Source of the DNA: Halomarinibacterium sedimenti
Lineage (GTDB): Bacteria; Bacteroidota; Bacteroidia; Flavobacteriales; Flavobacteriaceae
NCBI RefSeq assembly: GCF_019312585.1
Contig: NZ_JAHWDP010000001.1
Span: 124,001-188,000, forward strand
DNA: 64,000 nt
Direction: 5' to 3'
The position numbers and the translations under genes are program-made. Positions 1-9,349 of the stretch are shown here, one piece after another. How positions within the stretch are numbered: the first letter of the stretch is position 1; each line of letters opens with the position of its first letter. The notes under the pieces are model-generated. The model did not search any database. It was not told the DNA's origin and worked only from the letters and a program-made list of their open reading frames with translations.

Positions 1-302
1 CCCACCTCTTTTATATAGTTATTAGGCTATTACACAAATTAGATTTAGAAAAACCCTTTAGTGGTTTTGTAGCCAACAAAATTAATAGCATTGCTTATTA
101 CACATTTTCTATAGGTATTATTAGCCATATAGCACGGGAAGTGGTTAAAAATTTAATCCATCATGGATACGAAATCGATACCTTAAATAATTTTTGGGTA
201 GATAGTCAAGCTTTTATAATCATGGCAGCTATTATCTATATCATTGCCGTAATATTTAAAAGGGGAATTGAATTACAAAACGAAAATGAACTAACAATTT
301 AA
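1..302 (+). CDS. DUF2975 membrane protein, 3' part only
   Basis: An open frame enters from the left edge, reading from base 3, and stops at 300-302. The visible 99 residues hold two hydrophobic segments (about residues 31-42 and 75-86 of the fragment) and end in a short charged tail. The hydrophobic pattern, and the small XRE-type HTH gene starting 3 nt downstream, match the common pairing of DUF2975 membrane proteins with a YozG-like regulator. The function of the family is unknown; a membrane sensor or partner of the regulator is a reasonable guess. The 5' end lies outside the window. Confidence 0.7.
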   Translation, partial: HLFYIVIRLLHKLDLEKPFSGFVANKINSIAYYTFSIGIISHIAREVVKNLIHHGYEIDTLNNFWVDSQAFIIMAAIIYIIAVIFKRGIELQNENELTI

Positions 303-305
303 GCT

Positions 306-509
306 ATGCCTATTATTGTAAATTTAGATGTTATGATGGCAACGCGAAAAATGTCACTAAACGAACTTTCGGAAAAAGTAGATGTTACCCTTTCTAACCT
401 TTCCATTTTAAAAACGGGAAAGGCAAAAGCAGTGCGCTTTAGCACACTGGAAGCTATTTGTAAAGCATTGGATTGCCAGCCAGGTGATATTTTGGCGTAT
501 GAAGAGTAG
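306..509 (+). CDS. XRE/YozG-like helix-turn-helix regulator
   Basis: This is a 67-residue protein that is almost entirely one Cro/C1-type HTH domain. It has a helix around 'MSLNELSEKVDVTLSNLSILKTG', a recognition-helix region around residues 28-38, and the typical ending 'CQPGDILAYEE'. Stand-alone domains of this size bind DNA as dimers and usually control their own operon. The start lies 3 nt after the stop of the DUF2975 gene, so the two are almost certainly co-transcribed. The target is not visible because the operon promoter is upstream of the window. The gene ends 2 nt before the convergent valS. Confidence 0.85.
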   Translation: MPIIVNLDVMMATRKMSLNELSEKVDVTLSNLSILKTGKAKAVRFSTLEAICKALDCQPGDILAYEE

Positions 510-511
510 TC

Positions 512-3139
512 TTATTTTAAACTCTCCAAACTCGCCTTCAGCGTTTCAATTTTAGCCAAAGCATCTGCCTCCTTTTGTTTTTCCATAGCTACAACCTGTT
601 GTGGAGCACCACTTACAAAACGTTCGTTCTTCAGTTTGCCTTGTACGCTACGTAAAAAGCCTTCGGTGTATTTAAGCTCTTCGGTAAGTTTGGCAATTTC
701 AGCTTCTACATCAATCGCTCCTCCTATCGGGATAAAATACTCGTTACTTTTTACTCGGAAAGTCAAGGCTCCATCTAGTTTACTATCGATGTAATTTATT
801 TCTGAAAGATTTCCTAGTTTTGATATCACACTATCAAAGTCTGAAGTAGCCTTTTCAGCATTCATTACCGAAAGTGATATTTCTTCCTTAAACGAAATAT
901 TCTTCTCCTTTCGAACGTTTCTAATCCCCGAAATTACTTCCGAAGCAAAATCGAAACTTTTAATAAGTGCCTCATCAAAACTTCTTTGCTCTGGCCATGA
1001 CGCAATAATTAAGGCTTCTTCTGGAGTTCTTTCTGTAATGTGTTGCCAAATATGCTCCGAAATAAATGGCACAAAAGGATGTAACACTTTAAGGTTGTCT
1101 TCCAAAATAGCAATTACTGCTGCTTTAGTTTTTGCTGCAATGGGTTGTCCATATTCTGGCTTTACCATTTCCAATAACCACGAGCAGAAATCGTCCCAAA
1201 TAAGCTTATAGGTCGCCATTAAGGCATCACTCATCCTGTATTTACTGTAGTGATCTTCAATTTCTACTAACGCCTGCTGAAATTTATTTTGGTACCATTC
1301 AATTGCAATTTTTGAACTTTCCACCTCATCCAAATCGGCAACATCCCAGCCATCGATTAATCGGTAGGCATTCCATATTTTATTAACAAAGGCACTCCCC
1401 TGCTTACATAAATCTTCATCAAACATCAAATCGTTCCCAGCAGGCGAACTCAACAACATCCCCACACGAACGCCATCGGCACCGTATTTTTCAATTAATT
1501 CGATAGGATCTGGTGAATTTCCTAACGATTTACTCATTTTTCGGCGTTGTTTATCACGAACAATCCCTGTGAGATACACATTACTGAAAGGTTTTTCCGC
1601 TCTATACTCGTACCCTGCAATAATCATTCGGGCTACCCAAAAGAATAAAATTTCGGGAGCGGTTACCAAATCGTTGGTAGGGTAATAATAGTTTATTTCT
1701 TTATTATCAGGCTCCAAAATTCCATTGAATACACTAATGGGCCATAACCACGAAGAAAACCAAGTATCCAATGCATCGGGATCTTGGGTTAAATCGTCTT
1801 CGGTAAGATTTTTATTCCCAGATTTTTCTTGAGCCAATTGTACTGCTTTTTCTATACTTTCGGCAACTACAAAATCTTCCTTTCCATCACCATAATAATA
1901 GGCAGGAATTTGGTGTCCCCACCACAATTGTCGGCTAATGTTCCAGTCGCGAACATTCTCCATCCAGTGACGGTAAGTATTTACAAATTTATCGGGCACT
2001 AATTGTACGTCTTTCTCCAAAACAGCGTCCAAGGCAGGTTGTGCCAATTCCTTCATTTTAAGGAACCATTGGTCGCTTAATTTTGGTTCAATGACAGCGC
2101 CAGTACGTTCGCTAGTGCCAACTTTATTAGTGTGTTGTTCAATTTTTGAAATAACTCCTAAGCCTTCCAATTCTTTTACGATCTCTTTTCGAACCACAAA
2201 ACGATCTTTTCCTTCGTAATGCATTCCGAAGCTATTAAGAGTAGCATCATCGTTAAAAATATCAATGATTTCTAGCTGGTGCTTATCGCCCAACATTTTA
2301 TCGTTTTCATCATGCGCAGGCGTTACTTTTAAACAACCCGTACCAAACTCTACGGTTACGTATTCATCTTCAATTATAGGAATTATCCTATTGCAGATTG
2401 GAACAATTACTTTTTTCCCTTTTAAATGGGTGTAGCGTTCATCGGTAGGGTTAATACACACAGCGGTATCGCCCAAAATGGTTTCGGGACGTGTGGTTGC
2501 AATGGTTACAAACTCATTACTACCTTCAATTTGATATTTTAAATAGTAAAGATTGCTTTGTTTCTCTTCGTAAATAACCTCTTCATCACTCAAGGTGGTT
2601 TGTGCTTCGGGATCCCAATTTACCATACGGTACCCACGATAAATATGTCCTTTTTTGTATAAATCTACAAAGACCATTATCACCGATGCCGAAAGGTCAT
2701 CGTCCATGGTAAATTTGGTACGCTCCCAATCGCATGAAGCGCCCAGTTTTTTAAGCTGTTCAAGAATGATTCCTCCGTGTTTATGCGTCCACTCCCATGC
2801 ATGTTCCAAAAATTGATCACGTGTAAGGTCATTTTTTTCAACACCTTCATTTTTCAATTTAGCAACCACCTTGGCTTCTGTAGCAATAGAAGCGTGATCT
2901 GTACCTGGTACCCAACAGGCATTAAATCCTTTTAAACGGGCACGTCTAATAAGTACATCTTGAATGGTATTATTGAGCATATGCCCCATATGAAGCACTC
3001 CTGTAACATTTGGTGGTGGAATAACAATAGTGTATGGCGTCTTTTCATTTACCTCACTATGAAAATAGTTATGTTCCATCCAGTAGCTATACCACTGGTC
3101 TTCAACGTTTTTTGCACTATATTTTGACTCCAAAGTCAT
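512..3139 (-). CDS. valS: valine--tRNA ligase
   Basis: This cytoplasmic class I aminoacyl-tRNA synthetase charges tRNA-Val with valine and edits mischarged threonine. At 875 residues it has the normal ValS length. The HIGH-type signature is HMGH at residues 50-53, following PPPNVTG, and the KMSKS loop is at 534-538. The inserted editing domain carries the usual '[10 protein letters not shown]' motif, and a C-terminal coiled coil of about 65 residues ([11 protein letters not shown] onward) matches the tRNA-binding arm typical of ValS. It is a single-gene unit: a -7-like element lies about 30 nt upstream of the start, and the downstream HTH gene converges on it. Confidence 0.97.
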   Translation of the reverse strand: MTLESKYSAKNVEDQWYSYWMEHNYFHSEVNEKTPYTIVIPPPNVTGVLHMGHMLNNTIQDVLIRRARLKGFNACWVPGTDHASIATEAKVVAKLKNEGVEKNDLTRDQFLEHAWEWTHKHGGIILEQLKKLGASCDWERTKFTMDDDLSASVIMVFVDLYKKGHIYRGYRMVNWDPEAQTTLSDEEVIYEEKQSNLYYLKYQIEGSNEFVTIATTRPETILGDTAVCINPTDERYTHLKGKKVIVPICNRIIPIIEDEYVTVEFGTGCLKVTPAHDENDKMLGDKHQLEIIDIFNDDATLNSFGMHYEGKDRFVVRKEIVKELEGLGVISKIEQHTNKVGTSERTGAVIEPKLSDQWFLKMKELAQPALDAVLEKDVQLVPDKFVNTYRHWMENVRDWNISRQLWWGHQIPAYYYGDGKEDFVVAESIEKAVQLAQEKSGNKNLTEDDLTQDPDALDTWFSSWLWPISVFNGILEPDNKEINYYYPTNDLVTAPEILFFWVARMIIAGYEYRAEKPFSNVYLTGIVRDKQRRKMSKSLGNSPDPIELIEKYGADGVRVGMLLSSPAGNDLMFDEDLCKQGSAFVNKIWNAYRLIDGWDVADLDEVESSKIAIEWYQNKFQQALVEIEDHYSKYRMSDALMATYKLIWDDFCSWLLEMVKPEYGQPIAAKTKAAVIAILEDNLKVLHPFVPFISEHIWQHITERTPEEALIIASWPEQRSFDEALIKSFDFASEVISGIRNVRKEKNISFKEEISLSVMNAEKATSDFDSVISKLGNLSEINYIDSKLDGALTFRVKSNEYFIPIGGAIDVEAEIAKLTEELKYTEGFLRSVQGKLKNERFVSGAPQQVVAMEKQKEADALAKIETLKASLESLK

Positions 3140-3168
3140 TTTTGGTCTAATTTTTGAAATGTAGTCTG

Positions 3169-3176
3169 CAAAAGTA
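3169..3176 (-). promoter_or_regulatory. Candidate -7 promoter element for valS
   Basis: Read on the minus strand the bases are TACTTTTG, an exact match to the Bacteroidota TAnnTTTG -7 consensus. The element ends 29 nt before the valS start codon. I did not find a clear TTG -33 element at the expected spacing, so this is a motif call only. Confidence 0.45.
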
Positions 3177-3265
3177 GGTATAAGTTCAAGATTATAAAAG
3201 TGAATAACTTATTTTGCACTTTGTGTAAAAGTTACCTACTTTAGTAACCCAAAATTAAAGAAACC

Positions 3266-3652
3266 ATGAAAAAATTTATCTTAGTAGCATTTGTAGCACT
3301 TGTGAGTTTTGCTGCGCAAGCACAGGCCAAAATTGAGTTTAAGTCTGATACTATTGATTATGGCGAAATTGCCAAAGGTAGTGATGGTGTTCGAGTATTT
3401 GAATTTACAAATACCGGTTCTGAACCGTTAATCATAAGTGATGTAAAATCTAGTTGTGGTTGTACGGTTCCAGAAAAGCCTAAAGACCCAATTGCTCCAG
3501 GAAAAAATGGACAAATAAAAGTAAAATACGATACCAATCGTGTAGGTCCAATTAGAAAGACTGTAACGGTATACTCTAATGCTACCGAACCCATAAAAGC
3601 TTTAAAAATTAAAGGGGAGGTCTTAGATGGCAAAAGCGTCTTAGAAAACTAA
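3266..3652 (+). CDS. DUF1573 domain protein, exported
   Basis: This 128-residue protein has a clear N-terminal signal peptide (about 20 residues, ending AQAQA). The rest is a single Ig-like DUF1573 domain with the family hallmarks 'FEFTNTGSEPL', 'SSCGCTVPE' and 'PIAPGKNGQIKVKYD'. Such ASPM/SPD-2/Hydin-like folds are abundant in Bacteroidota and presumably act in the periplasm or on the cell surface, but their role is unknown. It sits alone between divergent valS and a strong hairpin terminator, so it is monocistronic. The two cysteines in 'CGC' are the only ones in the mature protein. Confidence 0.9.
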   Translation: MKKFILVAFVALVSFAAQAQAKIEFKSDTIDYGEIAKGSDGVRVFEFTNTGSEPLIISDVKSSCGCTVPEKPKDPIAPGKNGQIKVKYDTNRVGPIRKTVTVYSNATEPIKALKIKGEVLDGKSVLEN

Positions 3653-3674
3653 ATCCTTTTTAAAATTTGATTAT

Positions 3675-3702
3675 AAAACCGCTCTAAAGAGCGGTTTTTT
3701 TT
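3675..3702. terminator. Hairpin terminator, probably bidirectional
   Basis: The inverted repeat AAAACCGCTC/GAGCGGTTTT has a short AAAG-type loop and is followed by a run of T on the plus strand and of T (A in the other arm) on the minus strand. It closes the DUF1573 gene and the convergent aspartic protease gene, whose stop codon overlaps the T run. Confidence 0.85.
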
Positions 3703-5050
3703 ATATCACATCTTTTAAAACAAACTTCTTTTTAAAGATCCTGCCATTGCGTTTAATTTCTACGGATATTTTCCTATTGCTTTTGGAGGTGAAGAGTTCC
3801 GTGATCTCAAAAAGTTTATATTTAAAAGCTGCCTTTCCATTGAGTGTAAGCAATTCGTCTCCTTTTTCAATTCCAGCCAAGGCAGCGGGAGAGTCTTTAC
3901 GAACCTCTGCAATGACATATTTTGGAGCTAAAAAAAAATTAAGAATTGGATTTACTCGTATTTCGATTGAATTATTGGCAGAGTTGACACCTGGTTCAAG
4001 ACTAATTTCTTCCGTTTTTGAAAAACTACTCACAGAAACCAACCCATCATGTTCTACAACCAGGCCTGCCATATTGTAATGAAAGGGAGCTTTATAGAAA
4101 CGATTTTTACGTAGTGTCATTGTCTTGTCACGGTAATTCATAATAACTGTAAACCGTTTTAACAAATCACCTCCCAAACTACCATCTCTTTCATCGAACA
4201 ACACTATTTCCTCTAGAGCCTCATGCTCTGGAAAAGAAACATTCACTTTACTAAAACTATAGTCCCCAAATAGTATCCCATCAAGTTTTGAGCGTTTACC
4301 ATAAATACCACCACTTATACCCAGTCCCAAAAAATCATCAAAATAATTTTTTGGGTCTTCTTTAATGCTCCAGTCTTCATTAAAAAGCCACAAGGCATCG
4401 CTTGCACCAGAATCTATTAATAACGTAACCTTGGTAGTATCATTATCATGGACGATTGGAGTTCTTACATAGGGTTTATCATCCTTTAAAAAGATATTGA
4501 TAGTCTCACATCTTCTGCACTTCTTTTCTTGATAATGTCGAGGATTATAAATCGTTAACTCTTCTTTGCTATAATCTGTCTTTACAATAAAATCCTTAAA
4601 AAAATCATATCCTAAAATACCATGAACTGGAATCCCCATACGAGGAGAAAAGTTGATAGATTCATCAAAAATAACAAAGAGTGTATGGTCATTATCTACA
4701 GCATCGCCAATCTTAACTTGATTATTTAAACTTTTTAATGCATCTATAGTACCACCCGTTCCTAATCCTCTAATTTTAATAGGAGTAACATTTTTAACCT
4801 CAATGGAATCAATTTCAGAAAGGCTAAAAAGCATAGAATTACGCGCCCCTGTGTCAAGAATAAAGGTAAGTTCTTTGCCATTGACTTCGACAGGAACTAC
4901 AACCAAATTATTTAGCAATTCAAACTTTATATTATCCTTTTTTTGTTGATGTGGTAACCGAAATCCGTTTTGACCAAAACCCATGCTTTCACCTAAAAAA
5001 AGGAGGACAAGAATAAGAAAGTAGCTGAATGGAGTTTGTAGCTTGAACAT
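3701..5050 (-). CDS. Two-lobed retropepsin-like aspartic protease with C-terminal PDZ
   Basis: This 449-residue protein has an N-terminal hydrophobic signal (residues 8-22). Two retropepsin-like lobes follow. The first has the catalytic motif DTGA at 66-69; the second has DSGA at 213-216 with flanking hydrophobic strands. A PDZ domain lies at about residues 375-440 ('KDSPAALAGIEKGDELLTLNG'). Retroviral-type proteases dimerise through one Asp per chain, so two motifs in one chain suggest an intramolecular active site. The CRRC cluster near residue 178 is also visible. This architecture is common in Bacteroidota as 'aspartyl protease family protein'; substrates are unknown. Periplasmic location is inferred from the signal. 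Confidence 0.85.
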   Translation of the reverse strand: MFKLQTPFSYFLILVLLFLGESMGFGQNGFRLPHQQKKDNIKFELLNNLVVVPVEVNGKELTFILDTGARNSMLFSLSEIDSIEVKNVTPIKIRGLGTGGTIDALKSLNNQVKIGDAVDNDHTLFVIFDESINFSPRMGIPVHGILGYDFFKDFIVKTDYSKEELTIYNPRHYQEKKCRRCETINIFLKDDKPYVRTPIVHDNDTTKVTLLIDSGASDALWLFNEDWSIKEDPKNYFDDFLGLGISGGIYGKRSKLDGILFGDYSFSKVNVSFPEHEALEEIVLFDERDGSLGGDLLKRFTVIMNYRDKTMTLRKNRFYKAPFHYNMAGLVVEHDGLVSVSSFSKTEEISLEPGVNSANNSIEIRVNPILNFFLAPKYVIAEVRKDSPAALAGIEKGDELLTLNGKAAFKYKLFEITELFTSKSNRKISVEIKRNGRIFKKKFVLKDVI

Positions 5051-5144
5051 TAGTTGAAAAGATATAAAATTTATGACAAAAGGGATTTCATTTTCTTAAC
5101 TTTTAATATTTATTTCGCAACTTTGTTATCTAATTTTATAAAAC

Positions 5145-6335
5145 ATGCCTTCAATATCCACAAAAGGGCTGCATATGCCGGAATCTCCTATTAGGAAGCT
5201 AGTTCCCTTTGCCGAAAAAGCCTATAAGCAAAAAAAGACTGTATACCATTTAAACATAGGCCAACCTGATATTAAATCACCACAAATAGCTATGGATGCT
5301 GTGGCGATGCACTCTTTGGAAATTTTGGCTTATACTCGTTCGGAAGGCTCTGAAGAGTATCGTGCAAAAATTGCTAATTACTATAAAAATAAGCAAATAA
5401 ACGTTGAAGCTAAAGACATCATCGTCACTACCGGAGGAAGTGAAGCCTTATTATTTGCAATGGGGACTCTGTGTGATTCCGGCGACGAAATTATCATCCC
5501 AGAACCCTTTTATGCAAATTATAATGGTTTTGCCACCGCATCTGGAGTGAATATTGTTCCTGTTATTTCAAAAATTGAAGACAACTTTGCGCTTCCACCA
5601 ATCGCAGAATTTGAAAAATTAATTACCCCAAAAACCAAAGCCATTTTAATTTGCAATCCTGGAAATCCGACAGGATATTTATATTCAAAAGAAGAAATTA
5701 AGACGTTGTGTGACATCGTAAAAAAGCACGATTTATTTTTAGTCGCGGATGAAGTTTACAGGGAGTTTACCTATGACGGATTGCAACACTATTCCATTTT
5801 ACAAGAAGAAGGAATGGAAGACTACGGAATTATAATCGACTCCGTTTCCAAAAGATACAGCATGTGTGGTGCAAGAATAGGGTGTTTGGTTTCAAAAAAC
5901 CCGAAGGTAATTTCCACCGCCTTAAAATTTGCACAAGCAAGATTAAGTCCCCCTACATTTGCTCAAATTGCTAGCGAAGCGGCCCTAAGTACACCTCAAA
6001 GTTATTTTGACAACGTTATAAAAGAATATAGTGAGCGCCGAGATACGCTGGTTAAGCATTTACAGGCTATTCCAGGTATAAAAGTTGGCGTTCCAAAAGG
6101 AGCATTTTACTGTATCGTAGAGCTTCCGGTTAAAAACAGTGATGACTTTGCGCAATGGTTGCTAGAATCTTTCGACCTAAATGGTGAAACTATCATGGTA
6201 GCCCCTGCAGCAGGATTCTATTCCTCACCTGGGGTAGGATTAAATCAAGTACGTATTGCCTATGTGCTTAAAAAAGAAAGCCTTGTGAGAGCTGTCGAAA
6301 TTCTGAAAGTTGCATTAGAACAATACAAAGATTAA
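5145..6335 (+). CDS. PLP-dependent aminotransferase, class I/II (AspC-like)
   Basis: This 396-residue fold-type I enzyme is a cytoplasmic amino-acid aminotransferase. Landmarks are the N-terminal 'NIGQPD', 'NPGNPTG' (binding the substrate carboxylate), 'ADEVYREF' (Asp that contacts the pyridine nitrogen) and the PLP-binding lysine K236 in 'SVSKRYSMCGARIG'. The family includes aspartate and aromatic aminotransferases; substrate specificity cannot be read from sequence alone. The stop codon overlaps the ATG of murB by one base (TAATG), so translation of the two genes is coupled. A -7-like sequence, CAACTTTG, lies 20 nt upstream of the start. Confidence 0.93.
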   Translation: MPSISTKGLHMPESPIRKLVPFAEKAYKQKKTVYHLNIGQPDIKSPQIAMDAVAMHSLEILAYTRSEGSEEYRAKIANYYKNKQINVEAKDIIVTTGGSEALLFAMGTLCDSGDEIIIPEPFYANYNGFATASGVNIVPVISKIEDNFALPPIAEFEKLITPKTKAILICNPGNPTGYLYSKEEIKTLCDIVKKHDLFLVADEVYREFTYDGLQHYSILQEEGMEDYGIIIDSVSKRYSMCGARIGCLVSKNPKVISTALKFAQARLSPPTFAQIASEAALSTPQSYFDNVIKEYSERRDTLVKHLQAIPGIKVGVPKGAFYCIVELPVKNSDDFAQWLLESFDLNGETIMVAPAAGFYSSPGVGLNQVRIAYVLKKESLVRAVEILKVALEQYKD

Positions 6336-7348
6336 TGCAAATTGAAGAACAAAAATCGTTAAAGAATTTCAACACCTTTGGAATTGATTGCCAAGCAAGT
6401 TTTTTTGTTTCTGTTAGTTCAGTAAAAGACTTAAAAAGCATCCTTTCTTCAGAAAAAAACAAACCCTTTTTTGTTCTGGGCGGCGGAAGTAATATTTTGT
6501 TAACCAAAGATATTGAAGCCATGGTGCTTCATATTAATTTGAAAGGAATTTCAGTAATTTCTGAAAATGATTTTGAGATTATCATCGAAGCCCAAGGAGG
6601 TGAAAATTGGCACGATTTTGTTCATTATTGCATTGGCCATAACTGGGGTGGAATTGAAAATCTTTCTCTAATCCCAGGGAATGTAGGTACCGCTCCCATT
6701 CAGAATATAGGAGCCTATGGGGTAGAATTAAAAGATGTTTTTGAAAGTTGCCAAACAATTCATAAAACAACACTCAAAGAAAAAACATTCACCTTAGAAG
6801 AATGCCAATTTGGGTACCGAGATTCAATCTTTAAAAATGCTGAAAAGGGAAATTATATTATTACTTCTGTACAATTCAGATTAACGAAAAAGAATCACAA
6901 ACTAAAAACCTCCTATGGGGCGATTCAGCAGGAATTAGAAAAAAGGAATGTAGAAAAACCTACTATCCAAGCTATTTCTGAAGCTGTGATTGCGATACGG
7001 GAATCCAAACTACCCAATCCGAAAGTTTTAGGAAATAGCGGAAGTTTCTTTAAAAACCCTGTAATCTCATTAGCAGACTTCAACCAGTTTCGACACAACT
7101 TTCCAGAAGCTCCTTTTTACGAAGTTTCTTCCACCGAGTTTAAAATTCCGGCGGGCTGGCTTATTGAAAAAGCAGGCTTTAAAGGACAACGGTTCGGGGA
7201 TGCTGGTGTACATAAAAACCAGGCTCTCGTTTTAGTAAATTATGGCAATGCACAAGGTGCAGAAATTTGGGAATTGGCAATTAAAATTCAGGAAAAGGTA
7301 AAAGACCTTTTTGGCATTTATATTGAACCAGAAGTAACGGTTATTTAA
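6335..7348 (+). CDS. murB: UDP-N-acetylenolpyruvoylglucosamine reductase
   Basis: MurB is a cytoplasmic FAD enzyme that reduces UDP-GlcNAc-enolpyruvate to UDP-MurNAc with NADPH, the second committed step of peptidoglycan synthesis. At 337 residues it fits the longer, E. coli-like type. Visible motifs are 'NTFGIDC', 'LGGGSNIL' (FAD pyrophosphate loop), 'IPGNVGTAPIQNIGAYG', the catalytic serine in 'GNSGSFFKNP' and 'EVTVI' at the C terminus. It starts inside the stop codon of the aminotransferase. Its 3' end overlaps the convergent fasciclin gene by 8 bases. Confidence 0.97.
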   Translation: MQIEEQKSLKNFNTFGIDCQASFFVSVSSVKDLKSILSSEKNKPFFVLGGGSNILLTKDIEAMVLHINLKGISVISENDFEIIIEAQGGENWHDFVHYCIGHNWGGIENLSLIPGNVGTAPIQNIGAYGVELKDVFESCQTIHKTTLKEKTFTLEECQFGYRDSIFKNAEKGNYIITSVQFRLTKKNHKLKTSYGAIQQELEKRNVEKPTIQAISEAVIAIRESKLPNPKVLGNSGSFFKNPVISLADFNQFRHNFPEAPFYEVSSTEFKIPAGWLIEKAGFKGQRFGDAGVHKNQALVLVNYGNAQGAEIWELAIKIQEKVKDLFGIYIEPEVTVI

Positions 7349-7949
7349 TATTCAACACCACATCAATTGCATGCACTATCCCATTACCTCCAGTAATATC
7401 CTTGGTTCCAATTTTCGCTTTTTTACCGTTAGCATCTGTAATGATAATGTCGGTTCCTTCTCTAGTAGCAGTTATTTTTGCCCCTCCAACTGTTTCAAGT
7501 TCCACTTTCCCAGAGCCCTTCATATTTTGTATTAAATCAAAAGATGTAAAACTCCCTTTTACAATATGATTTTTAACCAGTTTTCCAAAATTGGCTTTAT
7601 TTTCAGGTCTAAGAAAAGGGTTCATTTTTTCTTTTGGGATAGCATCGAACGCAGCATTGGTAGGTGCTAAAACGGTATAAGGTCCATCTTCTTTTGAAAG
7701 TAATTCGGTTGCCTCAACAGTAACAATAGCACTTGCAAATGATTTTAACTCAGGAGTACTCATTACCTTAGCCAAAACACTAGCAATGACCTTTCTGTCT
7801 TCTTCGGTAAGGATTTTCTTTTGTGCTTTTTGTGGTGTGGTCACTTCATTAGTTTCGACACTTGGAGTTTCTTCCTTTTGATTGTTTTTACAAGAAACAA
7901 GGACAATACTTAATAGACTTAATCCCAAAAATAATTTATAAACCTTCAT
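7341..7949 (-). CDS. Fasciclin (FAS1) domain lipoprotein
   Basis: This 202-residue protein has a lipoprotein signal with lipobox cysteine C20 ('LVSC'). After a Lys/Gln-rich linker comes one FAS1 domain (about residues 60-200), with the H1 signature 'YTVLAPTNAAFDAIPKEK' and the H2-type ending 'GNGIVHAIDVVLN'. FAS1 domains mediate adhesion or bind surface ligands, and Bacteroidota carry several lipidated copies. The ligand is unknown. The gene is monocistronic and its last 8 bases overlap murB on the other strand. Confidence 0.92.
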   Translation of the reverse strand: MKVYKLFLGLSLLSIVLVSCKNNQKEETPSVETNEVTTPQKAQKKILTEEDRKVIASVLAKVMSTPELKSFASAIVTVEATELLSKEDGPYTVLAPTNAAFDAIPKEKMNPFLRPENKANFGKLVKNHIVKGSFTSFDLIQNMKGSGKVELETVGGAKITATREGTDIIITDANGKKAKIGTKDITGGNGIVHAIDVVLNIK

Positions 7950-8012
7950 AAAATTAGCGTTAAATATGGCCTAAAAATACTCAAATTCTTACCAAAAGAA
8001 CAAGAAAGATTG

Positions 8013-8020
8013 TATTTTTG
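8013..8020 (+). promoter_or_regulatory. Candidate -7 element for the small-protein/GT2/sigma/Nramp operon
   Basis: The bases TATTTTTG match TAnnTTTG and lie 17 nt upstream of the ATG at 8038. No other obvious promoter is seen until the lipA element at 11143, so this one probably drives the genes from 8038 to 11117. Confidence 0.5.
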
Positions 8021-8037
8021 CAAAACAATATTTCAAT

Positions 8038-8241
8038 ATGGGAATTTTACTATTAACACTTATTTTATTACTCCTAGCCGTTGCAGGTATCGCTATAAAG
8101 TTATGGGCTAAAAAAGACGGAAAATTTGCTGGAACCTGTGCAAGCCAAAGTCCATTTTTAAACAAAGAAGGGGAGGCCTGCGGAATGTGTGGGAAGACCC
8201 CAGATCAATTTAGTAATTGTTCTGAAACCTCTGAAAAATAA
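8038..8241 (+). CDS. Small membrane protein with four C-terminal cysteines
   Basis: This 67-residue protein has an N-terminal hydrophobic segment (residues 2-22) followed by a short basic stretch and a polar tail. The tail contains C34, C48, C51 and C61 in a C-x13-C-x2-C-x9-C layout ('CGMCGKTPDQFSNC'). That spacing could bind a metal or form disulfides; nothing here decides which. I do not recognise a characterised homologue. It begins an apparently co-transcribed run, with the GT2 gene starting 13 nt downstream. The initiation ATG is well placed behind a TATTTTTG -7 element. Confidence 0.8.
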   Translation: MGILLLTLILLLLAVAGIAIKLWAKKDGKFAGTCASQSPFLNKEGEACGMCGKTPDQFSNCSETSEK

Positions 8242-8254
8242 CCTCTTGTAGCCT

Positions 8255-9349
8255 ATGCTGCTACTCTACCTCTTTATTGCAGTAGTTCTTGTTAACACTG
8301 CTTATTTTATTCTTTTTTCAAAATTTTCGATGTCAATTCCATCACAAATTGATGCTAAAGAAAATTTTCCTGTTTCGGTCATCATCTGTGCTAAAAACGA
8401 AGCCGAAAATTTAAAAATGAACATCCCTGCTATTTTAAATCAGGAGTATCCCAATTTTGAAGTCATTTTAATTAATGATGCTTCCATAGACGACACCCAA
8501 GATGTTATCGAAGCCTTTGCAGCAAGAGATCCAAGAGTACACACCGTAAACATCGAAAATAACGAAGCCTTTTGGAGTAATAAAAAATATTCGCTCACCC
8601 TCGGAATTAAAAGAGCCGTTAATCAGCGTATGATTTTTACAGATGCCGATTGTCAACCCGGAAGTGACCAATGGTTACGGCATATGGTTGCTCATTTTTC
8701 GGAAGAAAAACAACTTATTTTAGGTTATGGTGCTTATCGAAAAGAAAGTGGGTTTTTAAACAAACTCATCCGTTTTGAAACACTTATGACAGCCATTCAA
8801 TATTTTGCCTATGCGAAGGTGGGAATGCCGTATATGGGTGTAGGTCGAAATCTAGCCTACACCAGCAAGCTGTTTTACGATAATCGTGGGTTTATGAGTC
8901 ATATGCGAGTCGCTTCGGGGGATGATGATTTGTTTGTAAACGAAGCTGGAAATGCAACTAATACAGCACTTTGTTATAATGAAGATAGTTTTACCTATTC
9001 TACTCCTAAGAAAACTTTTTCAGACTGGATTCGGCAAAAAAGACGGCATATTACTACCGCAAAACACTATAAACCTAAACATAAAACACTCTTAGGAATT
9101 TATTATGTGAGTACCCTTTTGTTTTGGCTTTTGGCGATTGTTTCGTTTGTGTTTTTAGATTGGAAAATTATTCTGGCTCTTATTATTTTCAGAATCACCC
9201 TTCAATATATTTTTCTTGGAAAAGGGGCTAAGCTTTTAAAAGAAAATGACCTCCTACCATTTCTTCCAGTTTTTGAATTGTTTTTAGTATTGGTACAATT
9301 AACTATCTTTATTTCTAATTCTTTCTCAAAACCGAAACGTTGGAAGTAA
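8255..9349 (+). CDS. Family 2 glycosyltransferase, membrane-anchored
   Basis: This 364-residue protein has an N-terminal membrane segment (residues 1-22), a GT-A domain and two C-terminal membrane segments (about 285-310 and 335-355). GT2 motifs are 'VSVIICAKNEAENL', 'INDASIDD', 'FTDADCQPGS' (DxD-type nucleotide-sugar/metal site), 'SGDDDLFV' (catalytic Asp region) and 'WIRQKRRH', a QxxRW-like motif. It probably adds a sugar to a lipid carrier or envelope polysaccharide; donor and acceptor are unknown. Its last 10 bases overlap the start of the sigma-factor gene. Confidence 0.9.
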   Translation: MLLLYLFIAVVLVNTAYFILFSKFSMSIPSQIDAKENFPVSVIICAKNEAENLKMNIPAILNQEYPNFEVILINDASIDDTQDVIEAFAARDPRVHTVNIENNEAFWSNKKYSLTLGIKRAVNQRMIFTDADCQPGSDQWLRHMVAHFSEEKQLILGYGAYRKESGFLNKLIRFETLMTAIQYFAYAKVGMPYMGVGRNLAYTSKLFYDNRGFMSHMRVASGDDDLFVNEAGNATNTALCYNEDSFTYSTPKKTFSDWIRQKRRHITTAKHYKPKHKTLLGIYYVSTLLFWLLAIVSFVFLDWKIILALIIFRITLQYIFLGKGAKLLKENDLLPFLPVFELFLVLVQLTIFISNSFSKPKRWK

